A DNA stretch of 64,000 nucleotides from Neoakkermansia glycaniphila (GTDB lineage Bacteria; Verrucomicrobiota; Verrucomicrobiia; Verrucomicrobiales; Akkermansiaceae): contig NZ_LIGX01000028.1 of the NCBI RefSeq assembly GCF_001683795.1, forward strand, positions 1-64,000, in the 5' to 3' direction. Position numbers and translations under genes: made by a program. Under the pieces are notes generated by a model. The model did no database searches. It saw nothing but the letters and a program-made list of their open reading frames with translations, and was not told the DNA's origin. Positions 39,187 through 48,258 of this stretch are shown here, piece after piece (position 1 is the first letter of the stretch; each line of letters begins with the position of its first letter).

Positions 39187-40509
39187 ATGTTTGAAATCCG
39201 CGAAAAACCCTCCATGGTCGAACGGGCCATGCTCGTCTCCATCTGCCTGCCCGGCGACAACGTCCATGAAAAACAGGCCATGCTTGACGAACTGGAAGAC
39301 CTCGTCTCCAACCTCGGCATAGGCATCGTACGCAAGGAACTCGTCCGCACGCGCGACGTCCACGCCAAATTCCTCTGCGGCACCGGCAAGGCCGAAGAAG
39401 TACGCATGGCAGCCATCGCGGCGGAAGCGGATTGCGTCGTCTTCGACAACATGCTCGCCCCCTCCCAGCAGCGCGAATGGGAACGCCTCATCGACGTCTG
39501 CGTCATCGACCGCGAAGAAATCATCCTCGACATCTTTGCCAAACGCGCCCGCACCCGCGAAGCCACCATGCAGGTGGAACTTGCCCGCATGCAGTACTCC
39601 CTTCCCCGCATGGCCCGCATGTGGGCCCACCTCGACCGCCAGGGCGGCGGTTCCGGCGGAGGCAAAGGCGGCGGTGGAGCATCCCGCGGCGAAGGTGAAA
39701 AGCAAATCGAAGTGGACAGGCGACTCGCCCGCGCACGCATCGAATCCATCCAGAAAGACCTCGAAGAAGTCCGCAAACAGCGCAGCACCCAGCGCAAGGA
39801 ACGCGAAAGGCAAGGCGTACCCACAGCCGCCATCGTCGGCTACACCAATGCCGGCAAATCCTCCCTCCTCCGCCTCGTCGCGGAAGCGGATGTACTTGCC
39901 CAGAACATCCTCTTCGCCACACTCGACACCACCACGCGCAAAATCGAACTCCCGGACGGCCAACCCCTCCTGCTCACGGACACCGTCGGCTTCATCCGCA
40001 ACCTCCCCCACCGCCTCGTCGAAACCTTCAAATCCACCCTCGAAGAAGCCGTCCTCGCCGACTTCCTCATCCAGGTCGTCGATGCGTCCGATCCCGAAGC
40101 CCTGCGCCACTTCGAAACCACCCTCGAAGTCCTCGCCGAACTCGGCGCAGCGGACAAACCCATGGTTGCCGTCTTCAACAAAACGGACCTCATCCCCGAC
40201 GAAGAACGCGCCTCCGTCATCGAAACGCTCACGGCCGCCGTCGGCATCCCCGTCGTCCCCATGTCCGTCGTCCGGGAACAGGGAGCGGACAGCCTCATGA
40301 ACGCCTGCGTGGACATGCTCTCGCACCGCGTCGTCAGCCGCACCTACCGCATCCCCCTCTCGCGCAGCGACATCATCGCCGCCATGCATCGCGACGGCAA
40401 AGTCGTCTCCACAGAATACGACGGCAACGACGCCCTCGTCACCGCCACACTCCCGAAAAGCTTCGCGCAGAAAATAGCCTCCTACGCAGAACCGGGCGGC
40501 GAACATTGA
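39187..40509 (+). CDS. hflX: GTPase HflX
   Basis: A 440-residue protein. The HflX N-terminal domain contains the conserved CGTGKAEEV loop, followed by a coiled-coil region (LARARIESIQKDLEEV) after a glycine-rich linker (GGGSGGGKGGGG, about 153-164). The G domain has Walker A GYTNAGKSS (218-226), G3 DTVGFIRNLPH and G4 NKTD. HflX splits stalled or heat-damaged ribosomes. The glycine-rich linker is characteristic of the family. It starts 15 bp after the tiny lipoprotein gene. Confidence 0.95.
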   Translation: MFEIREKPSMVERAMLVSICLPGDNVHEKQAMLDELEDLVSNLGIGIVRKELVRTRDVHAKFLCGTGKAEEVRMAAIAAEADCVVFDNMLAPSQQREWERLIDVCVIDREEIILDIFAKRARTREATMQVELARMQYSLPRMARMWAHLDRQGGGSGGGKGGGGASRGEGEKQIEVDRRLARARIESIQKDLEEVRKQRSTQRKERERQGVPTAAIVGYTNAGKSSLLRLVAEADVLAQNILFATLDTTTRKIELPDGQPLLLTDTVGFIRNLPHRLVETFKSTLEEAVLADFLIQVVDASDPEALRHFETTLEVLAELGAADKPMVAVFNKTDLIPDEERASVIETLTAAVGIPVVPMSVVREQGADSLMNACVDMLSHRVVSRTYRIPLSRSDIIAAMHRDGKVVSTEYDGNDALVTATLPKSFAQKIASYAEPGGEH

Positions 40510-40543
40510 ACGACTCCTGTATGACGGTTGACCGGAATGCCGC

Positions 40544-40573
40544 TTGACACCGGCTGCACGGCGCACCTATACT
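40544..40573 (+). promoter_or_regulatory. Promoter of the His-rich lipoprotein-proB-proA unit
   Basis: TTGACA (40544-40549), 18-bp spacer, TATACT (40568-40573). The ATG is 6 nt further on, so transcription would start at or next to the start codon. Confidence 0.65.
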
Positions 40574-40579
40574 ACGAGC

Positions 40580-40753
40580 ATGAACGCACGCCTCCTGTTC
40601 ATGATACTGTTCGCTTCGGTCGCCGTGGCCGTGCTTCCCGCATGCCATCACCACCGCAGCCATTCCTCCGGCTACCACAGCAGCCACAGGTACCATTCAT
40701 CCCATCCGTACAGGCACGATAACGGCCGCCGCTACTACAAACACTGCCACTGA
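40580..40753 (+). CDS. Small histidine-rich lipoprotein
   Basis: A 57-residue protein. The signal ends in the lipobox LPAC (MNARLLFMILFASVAVAV then LPAC). The 36-residue mature peptide begins CHHHRSHSS and contains 11 His together with repeated SSH/YH units and Arg/Tyr, ending KHCH. Such sequences often bind Zn, Cu or Ni, which is inference. A strong promoter ends 6 nt before the ATG. proB follows after 13 bp, so the two are probably co-transcribed. Confidence 0.72.
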   Translation: MNARLLFMILFASVAVAVLPACHHHRSHSSGYHSSHRYHSSHPYRHDNGRRYYKHCH

Positions 40754-40766
40754 ACGGGAACACACC

Positions 40767-41531
40767 ATGCCGTCCACCATCGTTATCAAGGTAGGCACCA
40801 GTTCCCTGACCAATGATGCGGGTCGCCTCGAAGGCGAACCCGTCATGGGCATTGCCTGCACCATCAGCCAGCTCATCGCACAGGGGTACCGCGTCATCCT
40901 CGTCACATCCGGCGCCGTCGGTGCGGGCGTCGCCCAGCTCGGGCTGGACTCCTACCCGCGCGAGCTCGCCCTCAAGCAGGCCTGCGCCTCCATCGGGCAG
41001 ACGTACCTCATGCACAAGTACGCCACCCTCTTCGAATTCTTCGGCATCACCGTCGCCCAGCTCCTGCTCACGGCGGACGACATGCGCAACCGCCCGGAAA
41101 ACATCCGCGCCACACTCGACGAACTCTTCTCGAAAGGCAGCGTCGTACCCATCGTCAACGAAAACGACACCGTCTCCGTCGATGCCCTCAAATTCGGCGA
41201 CAACGACAACCTCTCCGTCCTCGTCGCCCGGCTCATTCAAGCCGACTACCTCTTCCTGATGACGGGAGCGGACGGACTCTACAAATGCGAAAACGGCAGG
41301 CGCACAACCCTCTCCGAAGTAGCAGACGTGGACGACGCCATGCAATACATCGAAGACAGCACCGGCAAATTCTCCACCGGCGGCATGCGCTCCAAACTCG
41401 AAGCCGTCAAAAAAGCCACCTCGCACGGCATCACCACCTTCATCAGCCACGGCCACCATGCCCACCGCATCCTCGACCTCCTGAAAGGCGAAGGCATCGG
41501 CACCAAATTCCTCCCCGTCCGCCCCTCATGA
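40767..41531 (+). CDS. proB: Glutamate 5-kinase, short form without PUA domain
   Basis: A 254-residue amino-acid kinase starting MPSTIVIKVGTSSLTNDAG. Further landmarks are LVTSGAVGAGVAQLGL, VPIVNENDTVSVDALKFGDND and STGGMRSKLEAVKKA. It phosphorylates glutamate in proline synthesis. It stops right after the kinase domain and lacks the roughly 100-residue C-terminal PUA domain of E. coli ProB, as in several other bacteria. Its stop overlaps the proA start (ATGA), so translation of the two is coupled. Confidence 0.95.
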   Translation: MPSTIVIKVGTSSLTNDAGRLEGEPVMGIACTISQLIAQGYRVILVTSGAVGAGVAQLGLDSYPRELALKQACASIGQTYLMHKYATLFEFFGITVAQLLLTADDMRNRPENIRATLDELFSKGSVVPIVNENDTVSVDALKFGDNDNLSVLVARLIQADYLFLMTGADGLYKCENGRRTTLSEVADVDDAMQYIEDSTGKFSTGGMRSKLEAVKKATSHGITTFISHGHHAHRILDLLKGEGIGTKFLPVRPS

Positions 41532-42790
41532 GCGCCATCCAAGCCTGTGCGGAAGCCGCACGCACCGCCGCACGCCAACTCGCGCTGTTCCCGAACTCCG
41601 TCCGAAGCGAAGCCTTGCGCCGCATCGCGCAGGCTGTCCGCGAAGCCTCCGGCACCCTCCTTGCCGCCAACCGGGAAGACGTGCGCCTCTCCGAAGAAAA
41701 AGGCCGCCCCGCCGCCTTCCTCGACCGCCTGCGCCTCACCCCGGAGCGCATCGAACAGATGGCCGCCGGCATGGAAAAGGTCGCCTCGCTTCCCGATCCT
41801 CTCGGCGAAACCATCGCCGAATGGACACGCCCGAACGGCCTCCGCATCCGGCAGGTACGCGTCCCCATCGGCGTCATCGGCTTCATCTATGAAAGCCGCG
41901 CCACCGTCACCTGCGACGCCGCCGCCCTCTGCCTCAAATCCGGCAACGCCGTCATCCTGCGCGGCGGCAGCGAATCCCTCGGCTCCAACCTCGTGCTGGC
42001 GGACATCTTCGAGCGCGAACTCCCCGCCGCCGGACTCCCCGCCGCAAGCGTCCAGCTCCTCCGCAGCGGCAGCCGCGACGAAGTCCTCGAACTCTGCGCC
42101 TGCGGAGGACTCGTGGACGTCATCATCCCCCGTGGCGGCAAGGGACTCGTCTCCACCGTCGTCGAACATGCGAAAATGCCCGTCCTCAAGCACATGGACG
42201 GCATCTGCCACACCTACGTCGACGAAACCGCCGACTTTGCCAAAGCCATCGACATCGCCGACGACGCCAAAACCCAGCGCCCCGGCGTCTGCAACGCCAT
42301 GGAAACCCTCCTCGTCCACCGCAACATCGCGGCAGACTTCCTGCCCCGCATGGCGGCACGGCTGGCGGCACGCGGCGTCGAAATACGCGCCTGCGCCGAA
42401 AGCCTCCCCCTCATGCCCGGCTCACTCCCTGCTACCGAAGAAGACTGGCGCACCGAATACGAAGACCTCATCCTCTCCGTCAAAACCGTCGGCAGTCTGC
42501 AGGAAGCCATCGACCACATCAACCGCTACGGCTCGCACCACAGCGATGCCATCATCACCGAAAACGCCGAGCATGCCGATGCCTTCCAGCGCGGCGTGGA
42601 CAGCGCATGCGTCTACCACAACTGCTCCACCCGCTTCAGCGACGGAGAAGAATACGGCTTCGGCGCAGAAATCGGCATCGGCACCGACAAACTGCACGCC
42701 CGCGGCCCCATGGGACTCCGGGAACTCACCTCGTACCAGTACCGCGTCACAGGCAGCGGCCAGGTCAAAGACCCCGCCCGGCTCGCCTGA
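41528..42790 (+). CDS. proA: Gamma-glutamyl phosphate reductase
   Basis: A 420-residue protein starting MSAIQACAEAARTAARQL at an ATGA overlap with proB. Family landmarks include VPIGVIGFIYESRATVTCDA, LKSGNAVILRGGSES, VIIPRGGKGLV, the CNAMETLLVH segment with the catalytic Cys, and DKLHARGPMGLREL at the end. It reduces gamma-glutamyl phosphate to glutamate semialdehyde, the step after ProB. The long frame starting at 41285 is not the real start. It ends 21 bp from the convergent sensor kinase gene. Confidence 0.96.
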   Translation: MSAIQACAEAARTAARQLALFPNSVRSEALRRIAQAVREASGTLLAANREDVRLSEEKGRPAAFLDRLRLTPERIEQMAAGMEKVASLPDPLGETIAEWTRPNGLRIRQVRVPIGVIGFIYESRATVTCDAAALCLKSGNAVILRGGSESLGSNLVLADIFERELPAAGLPAASVQLLRSGSRDEVLELCACGGLVDVIIPRGGKGLVSTVVEHAKMPVLKHMDGICHTYVDETADFAKAIDIADDAKTQRPGVCNAMETLLVHRNIAADFLPRMAARLAARGVEIRACAESLPLMPGSLPATEEDWRTEYEDLILSVKTVGSLQEAIDHINRYGSHHSDAIITENAEHADAFQRGVDSACVYHNCSTRFSDGEEYGFGAEIGIGTDKLHARGPMGLRELTSYQYRVTGSGQVKDPARLA

Positions 42791-42811
42791 ACGGCACACT
42801 GCTCCGCAACG

Positions 42812-43957
42812 TCACCCATTCGGCAGTAGCCTCTGCACCCGGTCGGCACGCGGCAGCAGCACCGTCACCGTCGTCCCCTGCCCGGGACTGCTGGCAATAC
42901 TCATACTCCCGCCGTGATCCTTCACGATACGGCGCACAATCAGCAGGCCCAGCCCGTTGCCCTTCTCCTTCGTCGTCCGGAAAGGCTCGTAAATACTCCC
43001 CAGCACCTCGTGCGAAATCCCGGAACCTGAATCGCACACATTCACGCGCAAATCCGCATCCGTAAAATCCGTCTGGATAAACACACCGCCCTCCGCCGGA
43101 TTCGCGATCGACTGGTACGCATTGCGGATCAAATTATAAAACACTTGCGCCAGCTGCGTCGCATCTCCATCCACCAAAGGAAGCTGCTCATTCCACTGCA
43201 CCCGCATCTCCACCCCGCGGGCCGCAATCTCCGGGGCCAGCACATCCAGAGTCTGCCGGATCACCTCATTCAAATCCACGGGCGAACGCTGCACCTCCGT
43301 CGGCCGCACCGCCTGCAGGAACTGCTTCAGAATCGTATCCAGCCGCTTCGTCTCCGCATGGGCCGTCTCCAGCAAAGGTTCCAGCATCTCCCGCTCCTTC
43401 CCGCCGAGCGCCTTCACCTTCCGTGAAATAAGCTGCAAATGCAACCCGAGAGAATTCAGCGGATTCCCGATCTCATGCGCCACGCCTGCCGCCAGAAAAG
43501 CCACGGCATTGAACCGCTCTGCATCTGCATTCTCCTCGCGCCTGCGCTGCGACTCCGTATCGTCATGAATCAGCACCAGATACCCGGAAGACGGATCACC
43601 GATCGGCGCCATATAGAAATTATAATGCCGCTCCTCCGGATAATTCACCTGCAAATCGCGCGAAATCGCCAGCTTGCTCTCGCTCAGCTGGGCCAGCGTA
43701 CACGTCTTCCCCACCAGCGTCTCGAACGACAGATTGAGCAGATATTGCACGGACTTATCGAAAATCTTCGCTGCCGCACGGTTCGCAAAAAATGCCTTCC
43801 CTTTCTCGTCGAACAAAATCAACCCGTCCCGCAGCGACTCGAACACCTCCTGAAACAACCCCTTCTCCGCCGCAAGGCGCAGCAGCAGACTCTGCACATC
43901 CGCTTTACCCATCCTGTCGATACGTGCGACCAGCTTATCGAGAGTCTCCTTCTTCAT
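42812..43957 (-). CDS. Soluble PAS-containing sensor histidine kinase (NtrB-like)
   Basis: A 381-residue protein without membrane segments. A short N-terminal helix region is followed by a PAS-like domain (about residues 35-135), a dimerisation/phosphoacceptor domain with His161 in VAHEIGNPLNSL, and a HATPase domain with N-box NLIRNAYQS, G1 DSGSGI and G2 GNGLGL. The layout resembles NtrB-type kinases that sense intracellular signals. No response regulator is adjacent, so it is an orphan here. A TTGACT/TAGGAT promoter lies just upstream. The frame extends to 44329 but overlaps the divergent kinase gene. Confidence 0.85.
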   Translation of the reverse strand: MKKETLDKLVARIDRMGKADVQSLLLRLAAEKGLFQEVFESLRDGLILFDEKGKAFFANRAAAKIFDKSVQYLLNLSFETLVGKTCTLAQLSESKLAISRDLQVNYPEERHYNFYMAPIGDPSSGYLVLIHDDTESQRRREENADAERFNAVAFLAAGVAHEIGNPLNSLGLHLQLISRKVKALGGKEREMLEPLLETAHAETKRLDTILKQFLQAVRPTEVQRSPVDLNEVIRQTLDVLAPEIAARGVEMRVQWNEQLPLVDGDATQLAQVFYNLIRNAYQSIANPAEGGVFIQTDFTDADLRVNVCDSGSGISHEVLGSIYEPFRTTKEKGNGLGLLIVRRIVKDHGGSMSIASSPGQGTTVTVLLPRADRVQRLLPNG

Positions 43958-43971
43958 CGTAAAACACCTGC

Positions 43972-43999
43972 ATCCTAGCACGCCCGGACGACGAGTCAA
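43972..43999 (-). promoter_or_regulatory. Promoter of the sensor kinase gene
   Basis: On the minus strand: TTGACT, 16-bp spacer, TAGGAT. 14 nt separate the -10 box from the ATG. Confidence 0.55.
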
Positions 44000-44069
44000 G
44001 ACAAAAGCCCCCACATTCCCATTGCCCGAAACGACTTTCTGTGATACAGTACAGCGTACCATCGACCTG

Positions 44070-45086
44070 ATGCCAACCATGCACACCCAAAACCAAACCT
44101 TCGACATCGTCGCACTGGGAGAACTTCTCATCGACTTCACCACATGCGGCATCAGCGAACAGGGCAACCGCCTGCTTGAGGCAAACCCCGGCGGAGCCCC
44201 CGGCAACTTCCTCGCCATGCTCGCCCGGCTCGGCTTCCGCACAGCCATGATCGCCAAGGTAGGCCGAGACCAGTTCGGCCGCGACCTCAGGCGAACACTT
44301 GAAGAATGCGGCATCGACACCCGGCACATCCTCCTCGACCCCGGTCACAACACCACGCTCGCCTTCGTCCATAACGACGAACACGGCGACCGCGACTTCT
44401 CCTTCTACCGCAACCCTGGAGCCGACATGATGCTCACCGCCGATGAAATCGACCCCGGCATCTTCCGGCACACGAAAGCCTTCCACTTCGGCACCATCTC
44501 CATGACCCACCCCGGCGTCCGTGCCGCCACACTGCGCGCCCTGCACCTCGCACAGGAAAACGGATGCCTCATCTCCTTCGACCCCAACATCCGCCCTCCC
44601 CTCTGGAAAAGCATGGAAGAAGCCGCCGAACAACTCCATACCGGACTCTCCGCCTGCCACATCGCCAAACTCTCCGCCGAAGAACTGCAGCTCGCCACCG
44701 GCATCGACAACATCGACGAAGCCGCCCTCGCCATTCTCCGCCAATACCCCGGAATCCGCTTCCTTAGCGCCACCATGGGCAAGGAAGGAAGCACCGCCTA
44801 CTGCGGCGGCCACCGCATCCATGCAGACACCTACACCTCCGTACCCGCCATCGACACCACCGGTGCCGGAGACACCTACGGAGCCTGCATCCTCGGCCAA
44901 ATCCTACGCCACGGCATCGGCAACCTCACCCCCGAAACCGTCACCGGCATGCTCCTCTTCGCCAATGCCGCCGCCACTATCGTCACCACCCGCAAGGGGG
45001 CTCTGCGCGCCATGCCCTCTCCGCAGGAAATCGCCTCCTTCATGGAAACCCACCCGGCTCCCGCCACCTCTTCCGGCCTCTACTGA
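44070..45086 (+). CDS. PfkB-family carbohydrate kinase (fructokinase-like)
   Basis: About 338 residues. It has the N-terminal PfkB motif (PGGAPGNFLAMLARLG), substrate-side residues in FDPNIRPPLW, and the C-terminal catalytic motif DTTGAGDTYGACILG, whose Asp is the base. The pattern fits fructokinases (ScrK/FrkA branch), but the sugar cannot be proved from sequence. ATG 44070 (MPTMHTQN) or ATG 44079 is likely; the frame up to 44022 overlaps the control region of the divergent histidine kinase. It is followed 27 bp later by aroE, so probably co-transcribed. Confidence 0.85.
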   Translation: MPTMHTQNQTFDIVALGELLIDFTTCGISEQGNRLLEANPGGAPGNFLAMLARLGFRTAMIAKVGRDQFGRDLRRTLEECGIDTRHILLDPGHNTTLAFVHNDEHGDRDFSFYRNPGADMMLTADEIDPGIFRHTKAFHFGTISMTHPGVRAATLRALHLAQENGCLISFDPNIRPPLWKSMEEAAEQLHTGLSACHIAKLSAEELQLATGIDNIDEAALAILRQYPGIRFLSATMGKEGSTAYCGGHRIHADTYTSVPAIDTTGAGDTYGACILGQILRHGIGNLTPETVTGMLLFANAAATIVTTRKGALRAMPSPQEIASFMETHPAPATSSGLY

Positions 45087-45113
45087 ACCTCTCGCCCCCC
45101 CTCCATTCCTCAC

Positions 45114-46031
45114 ATGCAAACCCAATACACGCTCGACGACCTCGCCGCAGAAGCTCCCGTCATCGGCGGCAAACCCGCCCGCCTCGCCGTCATCGGCAAC
45201 CCTATCTCCCACTCCAAATCTCCGCAAATGCAGCAGGCTGCGCTGGACTACGCCCGCATCGAAGCCTCCTACATCCGCGTACTTGCCGAACACGGCAACT
45301 TCCCCTCCGTCGTCGCACGCCTGCAGGAACTCGGCTTCATCGGCTGCAACGTCACCGTCCCCTACAAAACGGAAGCCTACGCCCTCAGCACCCCCGGCGA
45401 CCCGCTCGCCATGGTCACACAGGCGGTCAACACACTCGCATTCAATACGGACGGAACCATCACTGGCTTCAACACGGACGGCATGGGCTTCGCCCGCGCC
45501 ATCCGCGAATGCTTCTCCGTGGACCTGCGCGACCTGAAAATCGTCCTCCTCGGCGCCTGCGGCGGAGCCGGAACCGCCCTCGCGCACACCTGCGCCCTCC
45601 AGCACTGCGAACGCCTCACCCTCGTCAACCGCCCACGGCCCGAACTCGCACGGCTCCGCGATGCCCTCGCCCTCTCCTTCGTCGATGAAGAAAGGCTCGC
45701 CGGAAGCGCGGAACGCCTCACCGCCTTCGGCTTTGACCACCCTGCCCTGCGCGACTACATCGGCGAAGCCGACCTCATCGTCAATGCCACCGCACTCGGC
45801 CTCAAACCCACCGACCCCTCGCCCATCTCTTCCTCCCTCATCAGCGCACACCACCTCGTCTACGACCTCCAGACGCACGACGACGCCTTCCAGATGCAGG
45901 CCCGGGACCTCGGCGCACGCGTCGAGAACGGCCTCTCCATGCTCCTCCATCAGGGAGCCCTCGCCTTCGAACGCTGGTTCGGGAAAACACCCAGCATCGC
46001 CGCCATGCGCCGCGCCCTCGAAAAAGCCTGA
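45114..46031 (+). CDS. aroE: Shikimate dehydrogenase
   Basis: A 305-residue protein. The shikimate-binding N-terminal domain has GNPISHSKSPQMQQ and NVTVPYKTEA (catalytic Lys), followed by NTDGMGF. The NADP-binding motif is LGACGGAGTA, a variant of the usual GAGGA(A/S). The C-terminus has DLQTHD and NGLSMLLHQGALAFERW. It reduces 3-dehydroshikimate to shikimate in aromatic amino-acid synthesis. It overlaps mutY by TGATG, so translational coupling is likely. It begins with an extra 20-odd residues before the conserved core. Confidence 0.94.
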   Translation: MQTQYTLDDLAAEAPVIGGKPARLAVIGNPISHSKSPQMQQAALDYARIEASYIRVLAEHGNFPSVVARLQELGFIGCNVTVPYKTEAYALSTPGDPLAMVTQAVNTLAFNTDGTITGFNTDGMGFARAIRECFSVDLRDLKIVLLGACGGAGTALAHTCALQHCERLTLVNRPRPELARLRDALALSFVDEERLAGSAERLTAFGFDHPALRDYIGEADLIVNATALGLKPTDPSPISSSLISAHHLVYDLQTHDDAFQMQARDLGARVENGLSMLLHQGALAFERWFGKTPSIAAMRRALEKA

Positions 46032-47044
46032 TGCACCCCTCCATGCCATCCGAAACAGAACGCACACTCGCCATCCGCCACGCTCTCGTCGCATGGTTCC
46101 TCCGTGAAGGCAAAGACTACCCGTGGCGGCGCACCACCGACCCGTGGGCCATCCTCGTCTCGGAAATCATGCTCCAGCAAACAACCATCCCCACCGTACT
46201 CGGCCGCTATGAAGCATGGCTGCGCCAGTATCCCACCCCGGCGCATCTCGCCGCCGCCAGTGAAGAAGAAGCTTTGAGATCGTGGGAAGGCCTTGGCTAC
46301 TACCGGCGCGTCCGCTCCCTGCAAGCCACGGCGAAAGCCATCGCCGAACGCCACGGCGGCATCTTCCCGCAGAGCCCCGACGACCTCCGGCAGCTCCCCG
46401 GCATCGGCGATTACACCTCCGGAGCCGTCCTCTCCTTCGCCTACAACATCGCCGCTCCCATCGTCGATGCCAACGTCTCCCGCGTCCAGGCCCGCCTCGA
46501 CAACGACCCGACACCCATCGACAGCACCGAAGGCCGCAAACGCCACTGGAAACGCGCCGCCGAACTCCTCGACCCGGACAACCCGCGCGCCTACAACTCC
46601 GCCATCATGGAACTCGGGCAAACCTACTGCACCCCCACCTCGCCTGACTGCCTCCTCTGCCCCTGCCGCGAACACTGCCTCGCCGAAAACCCCGCATCCC
46701 TCCCCGTCAAAACGCCCCGGCCCGAAACCCTCGAAGAAACCCACCACGACATCCTCTGCCTCACCGGCCGCGGCATCCTGATGGAACTCCAGACCAACGG
46801 CCGCCACCTCGGCATGTACCGCCTTCCCCGCCGCACGGCCGATGAAACGCGCGGCATGCGCAAACTCGGCACACAGAAATACGGCGTCACGCGCTATAAA
46901 ATCACAAGGCTCCTCTATCAGGCGCCGCCGGACACCGAACCGCGAGCCACCGAAACTTTTGTCAGCCTCGACGCGCTGCCCTCCATCCCAATGGCCTCGC
47001 CGGACCGGAAAATCATCCTCAAACACCTCCCGCAAGGGAACTGA
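46031..47044 (+). CDS. mutY: A/G-specific adenine DNA glycosylase
   Basis: A 337-residue protein. The helix-hairpin-helix is LPGIGDYTSGAVLSFA, the catalytic Glu45 lies in SEIMLQQT, and Asp146 in VDANVSR. A [4Fe-4S] cluster site is formed by Cys200, Cys207, Cys210 and Cys216 (C-x6-C-x2-C-x5-C). It removes adenine mispaired with 8-oxoguanine. The C-terminal region is shorter than E. coli MutY's but retains a NUDIX-like part (NGRHLGMYRLPRRTADE). It overlaps aroE and is followed by a hairpin shared with the convergent GH16 gene. Confidence 0.95.
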   Translation: MHPSMPSETERTLAIRHALVAWFLREGKDYPWRRTTDPWAILVSEIMLQQTTIPTVLGRYEAWLRQYPTPAHLAAASEEEALRSWEGLGYYRRVRSLQATAKAIAERHGGIFPQSPDDLRQLPGIGDYTSGAVLSFAYNIAAPIVDANVSRVQARLDNDPTPIDSTEGRKRHWKRAAELLDPDNPRAYNSAIMELGQTYCTPTSPDCLLCPCREHCLAENPASLPVKTPRPETLEETHHDILCLTGRGILMELQTNGRHLGMYRLPRRTADETRGMRKLGTQKYGVTRYKITRLLYQAPPDTEPRATETFVSLDALPSIPMASPDRKIILKHLPQGN

Positions 47045-47068
47045 ACCTCCCGCACTGCAACCGAACAA

Positions 47069-47100
47069 AACGCCCTTCCCCATCAGAGGGAAAGGGCGTT
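47069..47100 (-). terminator. Terminator hairpin downstream of the GH16 gene and mutY
   Basis: AACGCCCTTCCC pairs with GGGAAAGGGCGTT (one bulge), loop of seven. On the minus strand TTTTG follows. It lies between convergent genes, so it may serve both. Confidence 0.6.
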
Positions 47101-47135
47101 CGGCTATCTGAAAAGAAACGGGAAACCCGCTCCGA

Positions 47136-48026
47136 TCACCTCGCGGCAGCCTTCGCCTTCGGCTTGGCCGCTTTGGACGGACGGTGCTTGTACTTCTCCG
47201 AAGAATAAACCTTCACATAATCGATATACATGGCGGCGCCCTTCTTCTTCAACGTCTCCTGATCGATCGGCCCTGCGGATTCCACCCACTTCCCTCCGAT
47301 CTGCTGGTCGATAATGATATAAAACTCGTGCCCTTCCTTGCCGAAAGGCCAATTCGAAGAATTGTTATTCATGGACTTGGTAGCCTTCCCGTCCAGATAA
47401 AAAGTAATATTATCCTTCGTCCACTCCACGCCGTAAGTATGCCAGTCATTGCGGTTGAACGGAGTATTCTTCGTCTGGCTGGTAGCCTTCCCGTTATTGC
47501 CGGCGTAATGAATCGTCTGGTGCACTCCGTCCTCAAAATTGAGATGCTCCATGATATCGATCTCACCGCCATCGGGCCAGCCTCCCCCATGCTTGGGCAA
47601 CATCCAGATCGCAGGCCACGTCCCCTTCACACAGTCGAACTTGGCTCTCACCTCCACATAGCCGTATTGGAACGAAAACGTATTCATGGAATCGATCCCC
47701 CCGCAGGCATACGTGGGCTTGGCTTCCTTCTGATTCACCTGAGTCGTATAATTGCCATACCTTCCCCACAAAGCCATCACGGTAGCTCCGTCCTTCTTGC
47801 CGAACTGAACGAGCGGCTTGTCTTCCGATTGATACCTGCGCCAATCGGGAGGAGAAGGCCAGTCTACATAGGCAATGCGGCTCCAGTTTCCGGTATTGAG
47901 CGACGGGCCGGAAAAATCGTCGGAAAAAACGAGCTTCCAATCGTTGTCGGACGACCACGGCTTCTCGGCCAGGGCCATGCTGCAACCCAGCGAAAACATC
48001 CCTAAAAGATAAAGCGGCAACTTCAT
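47136..48026 (-). CDS. Secreted family 16 glycoside hydrolase
   Basis: A 296-residue protein with a signal peptide (MKLPLYLLGMFSLGCSMALA). The GH16 catalytic motif GEIDIMEH gives Glu155 (nucleophile), Asp157 and Glu160 (acid/base). Other GH16 markers are WSRIAYVDWP, YGYVEVRAKF, WPAIWMLPK and the C-terminal DYVKVY. GH16 enzymes cut beta-1,3/1,4-glucans or galactans, and Akkermansia GH16 proteins act on mucin O-glycans; the substrate here is inferred. A Cys at position 15 (LGC) could make it a lipoprotein. The C-terminus is Lys/Ala-rich. Confidence 0.9.
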   Translation of the reverse strand: MKLPLYLLGMFSLGCSMALAEKPWSSDNDWKLVFSDDFSGPSLNTGNWSRIAYVDWPSPPDWRRYQSEDKPLVQFGKKDGATVMALWGRYGNYTTQVNQKEAKPTYACGGIDSMNTFSFQYGYVEVRAKFDCVKGTWPAIWMLPKHGGGWPDGGEIDIMEHLNFEDGVHQTIHYAGNNGKATSQTKNTPFNRNDWHTYGVEWTKDNITFYLDGKATKSMNNNSSNWPFGKEGHEFYIIIDQQIGGKWVESAGPIDQETLKKKGAAMYIDYVKVYSSEKYKHRPSKAAKPKAKAAAR

Positions 48027-48037
48027 AGTCGCTGCAA

Positions 48038-48066
48038 ACAATGCATGACAAACAGCGATCTGTCAA
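48038..48066 (-). promoter_or_regulatory. Promoter of the GH16 gene
   Basis: On the minus strand: TTGACA, 17-bp spacer, CATTGT. 11 nt separate the -10 box from ATG 48026. Confidence 0.5.
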
Positions 48067-48199
48067 TCAAAAAGGACCGGCGAGAACCACGACATCAAAT
48101 CATAAAATATTGAAAAACCAATAAAAAAATGAACTTATGTGTTTTTTGATAGTATACCAATAACACGGTACAACGGCATCCGTCCGGCACGCCGTCCAC

Positions 48200-48237
48200 G
48201 CAAAACGCCCTTCCCCATGCAGGAGAAGGGCGCTTGC
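48200..48237 (-). terminator. Terminator hairpin after the autotransporter gene
   Basis: GCAAGCGCCCTTC pairs with GAAGGGCGTTTTGC across a short loop. The left half shares CAAAACGCCCTTCCCCAT with the terminator at 47069. Confidence 0.6.
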
Positions 48238-48258
48238 AAAATACCGGAACGGCAGGAA

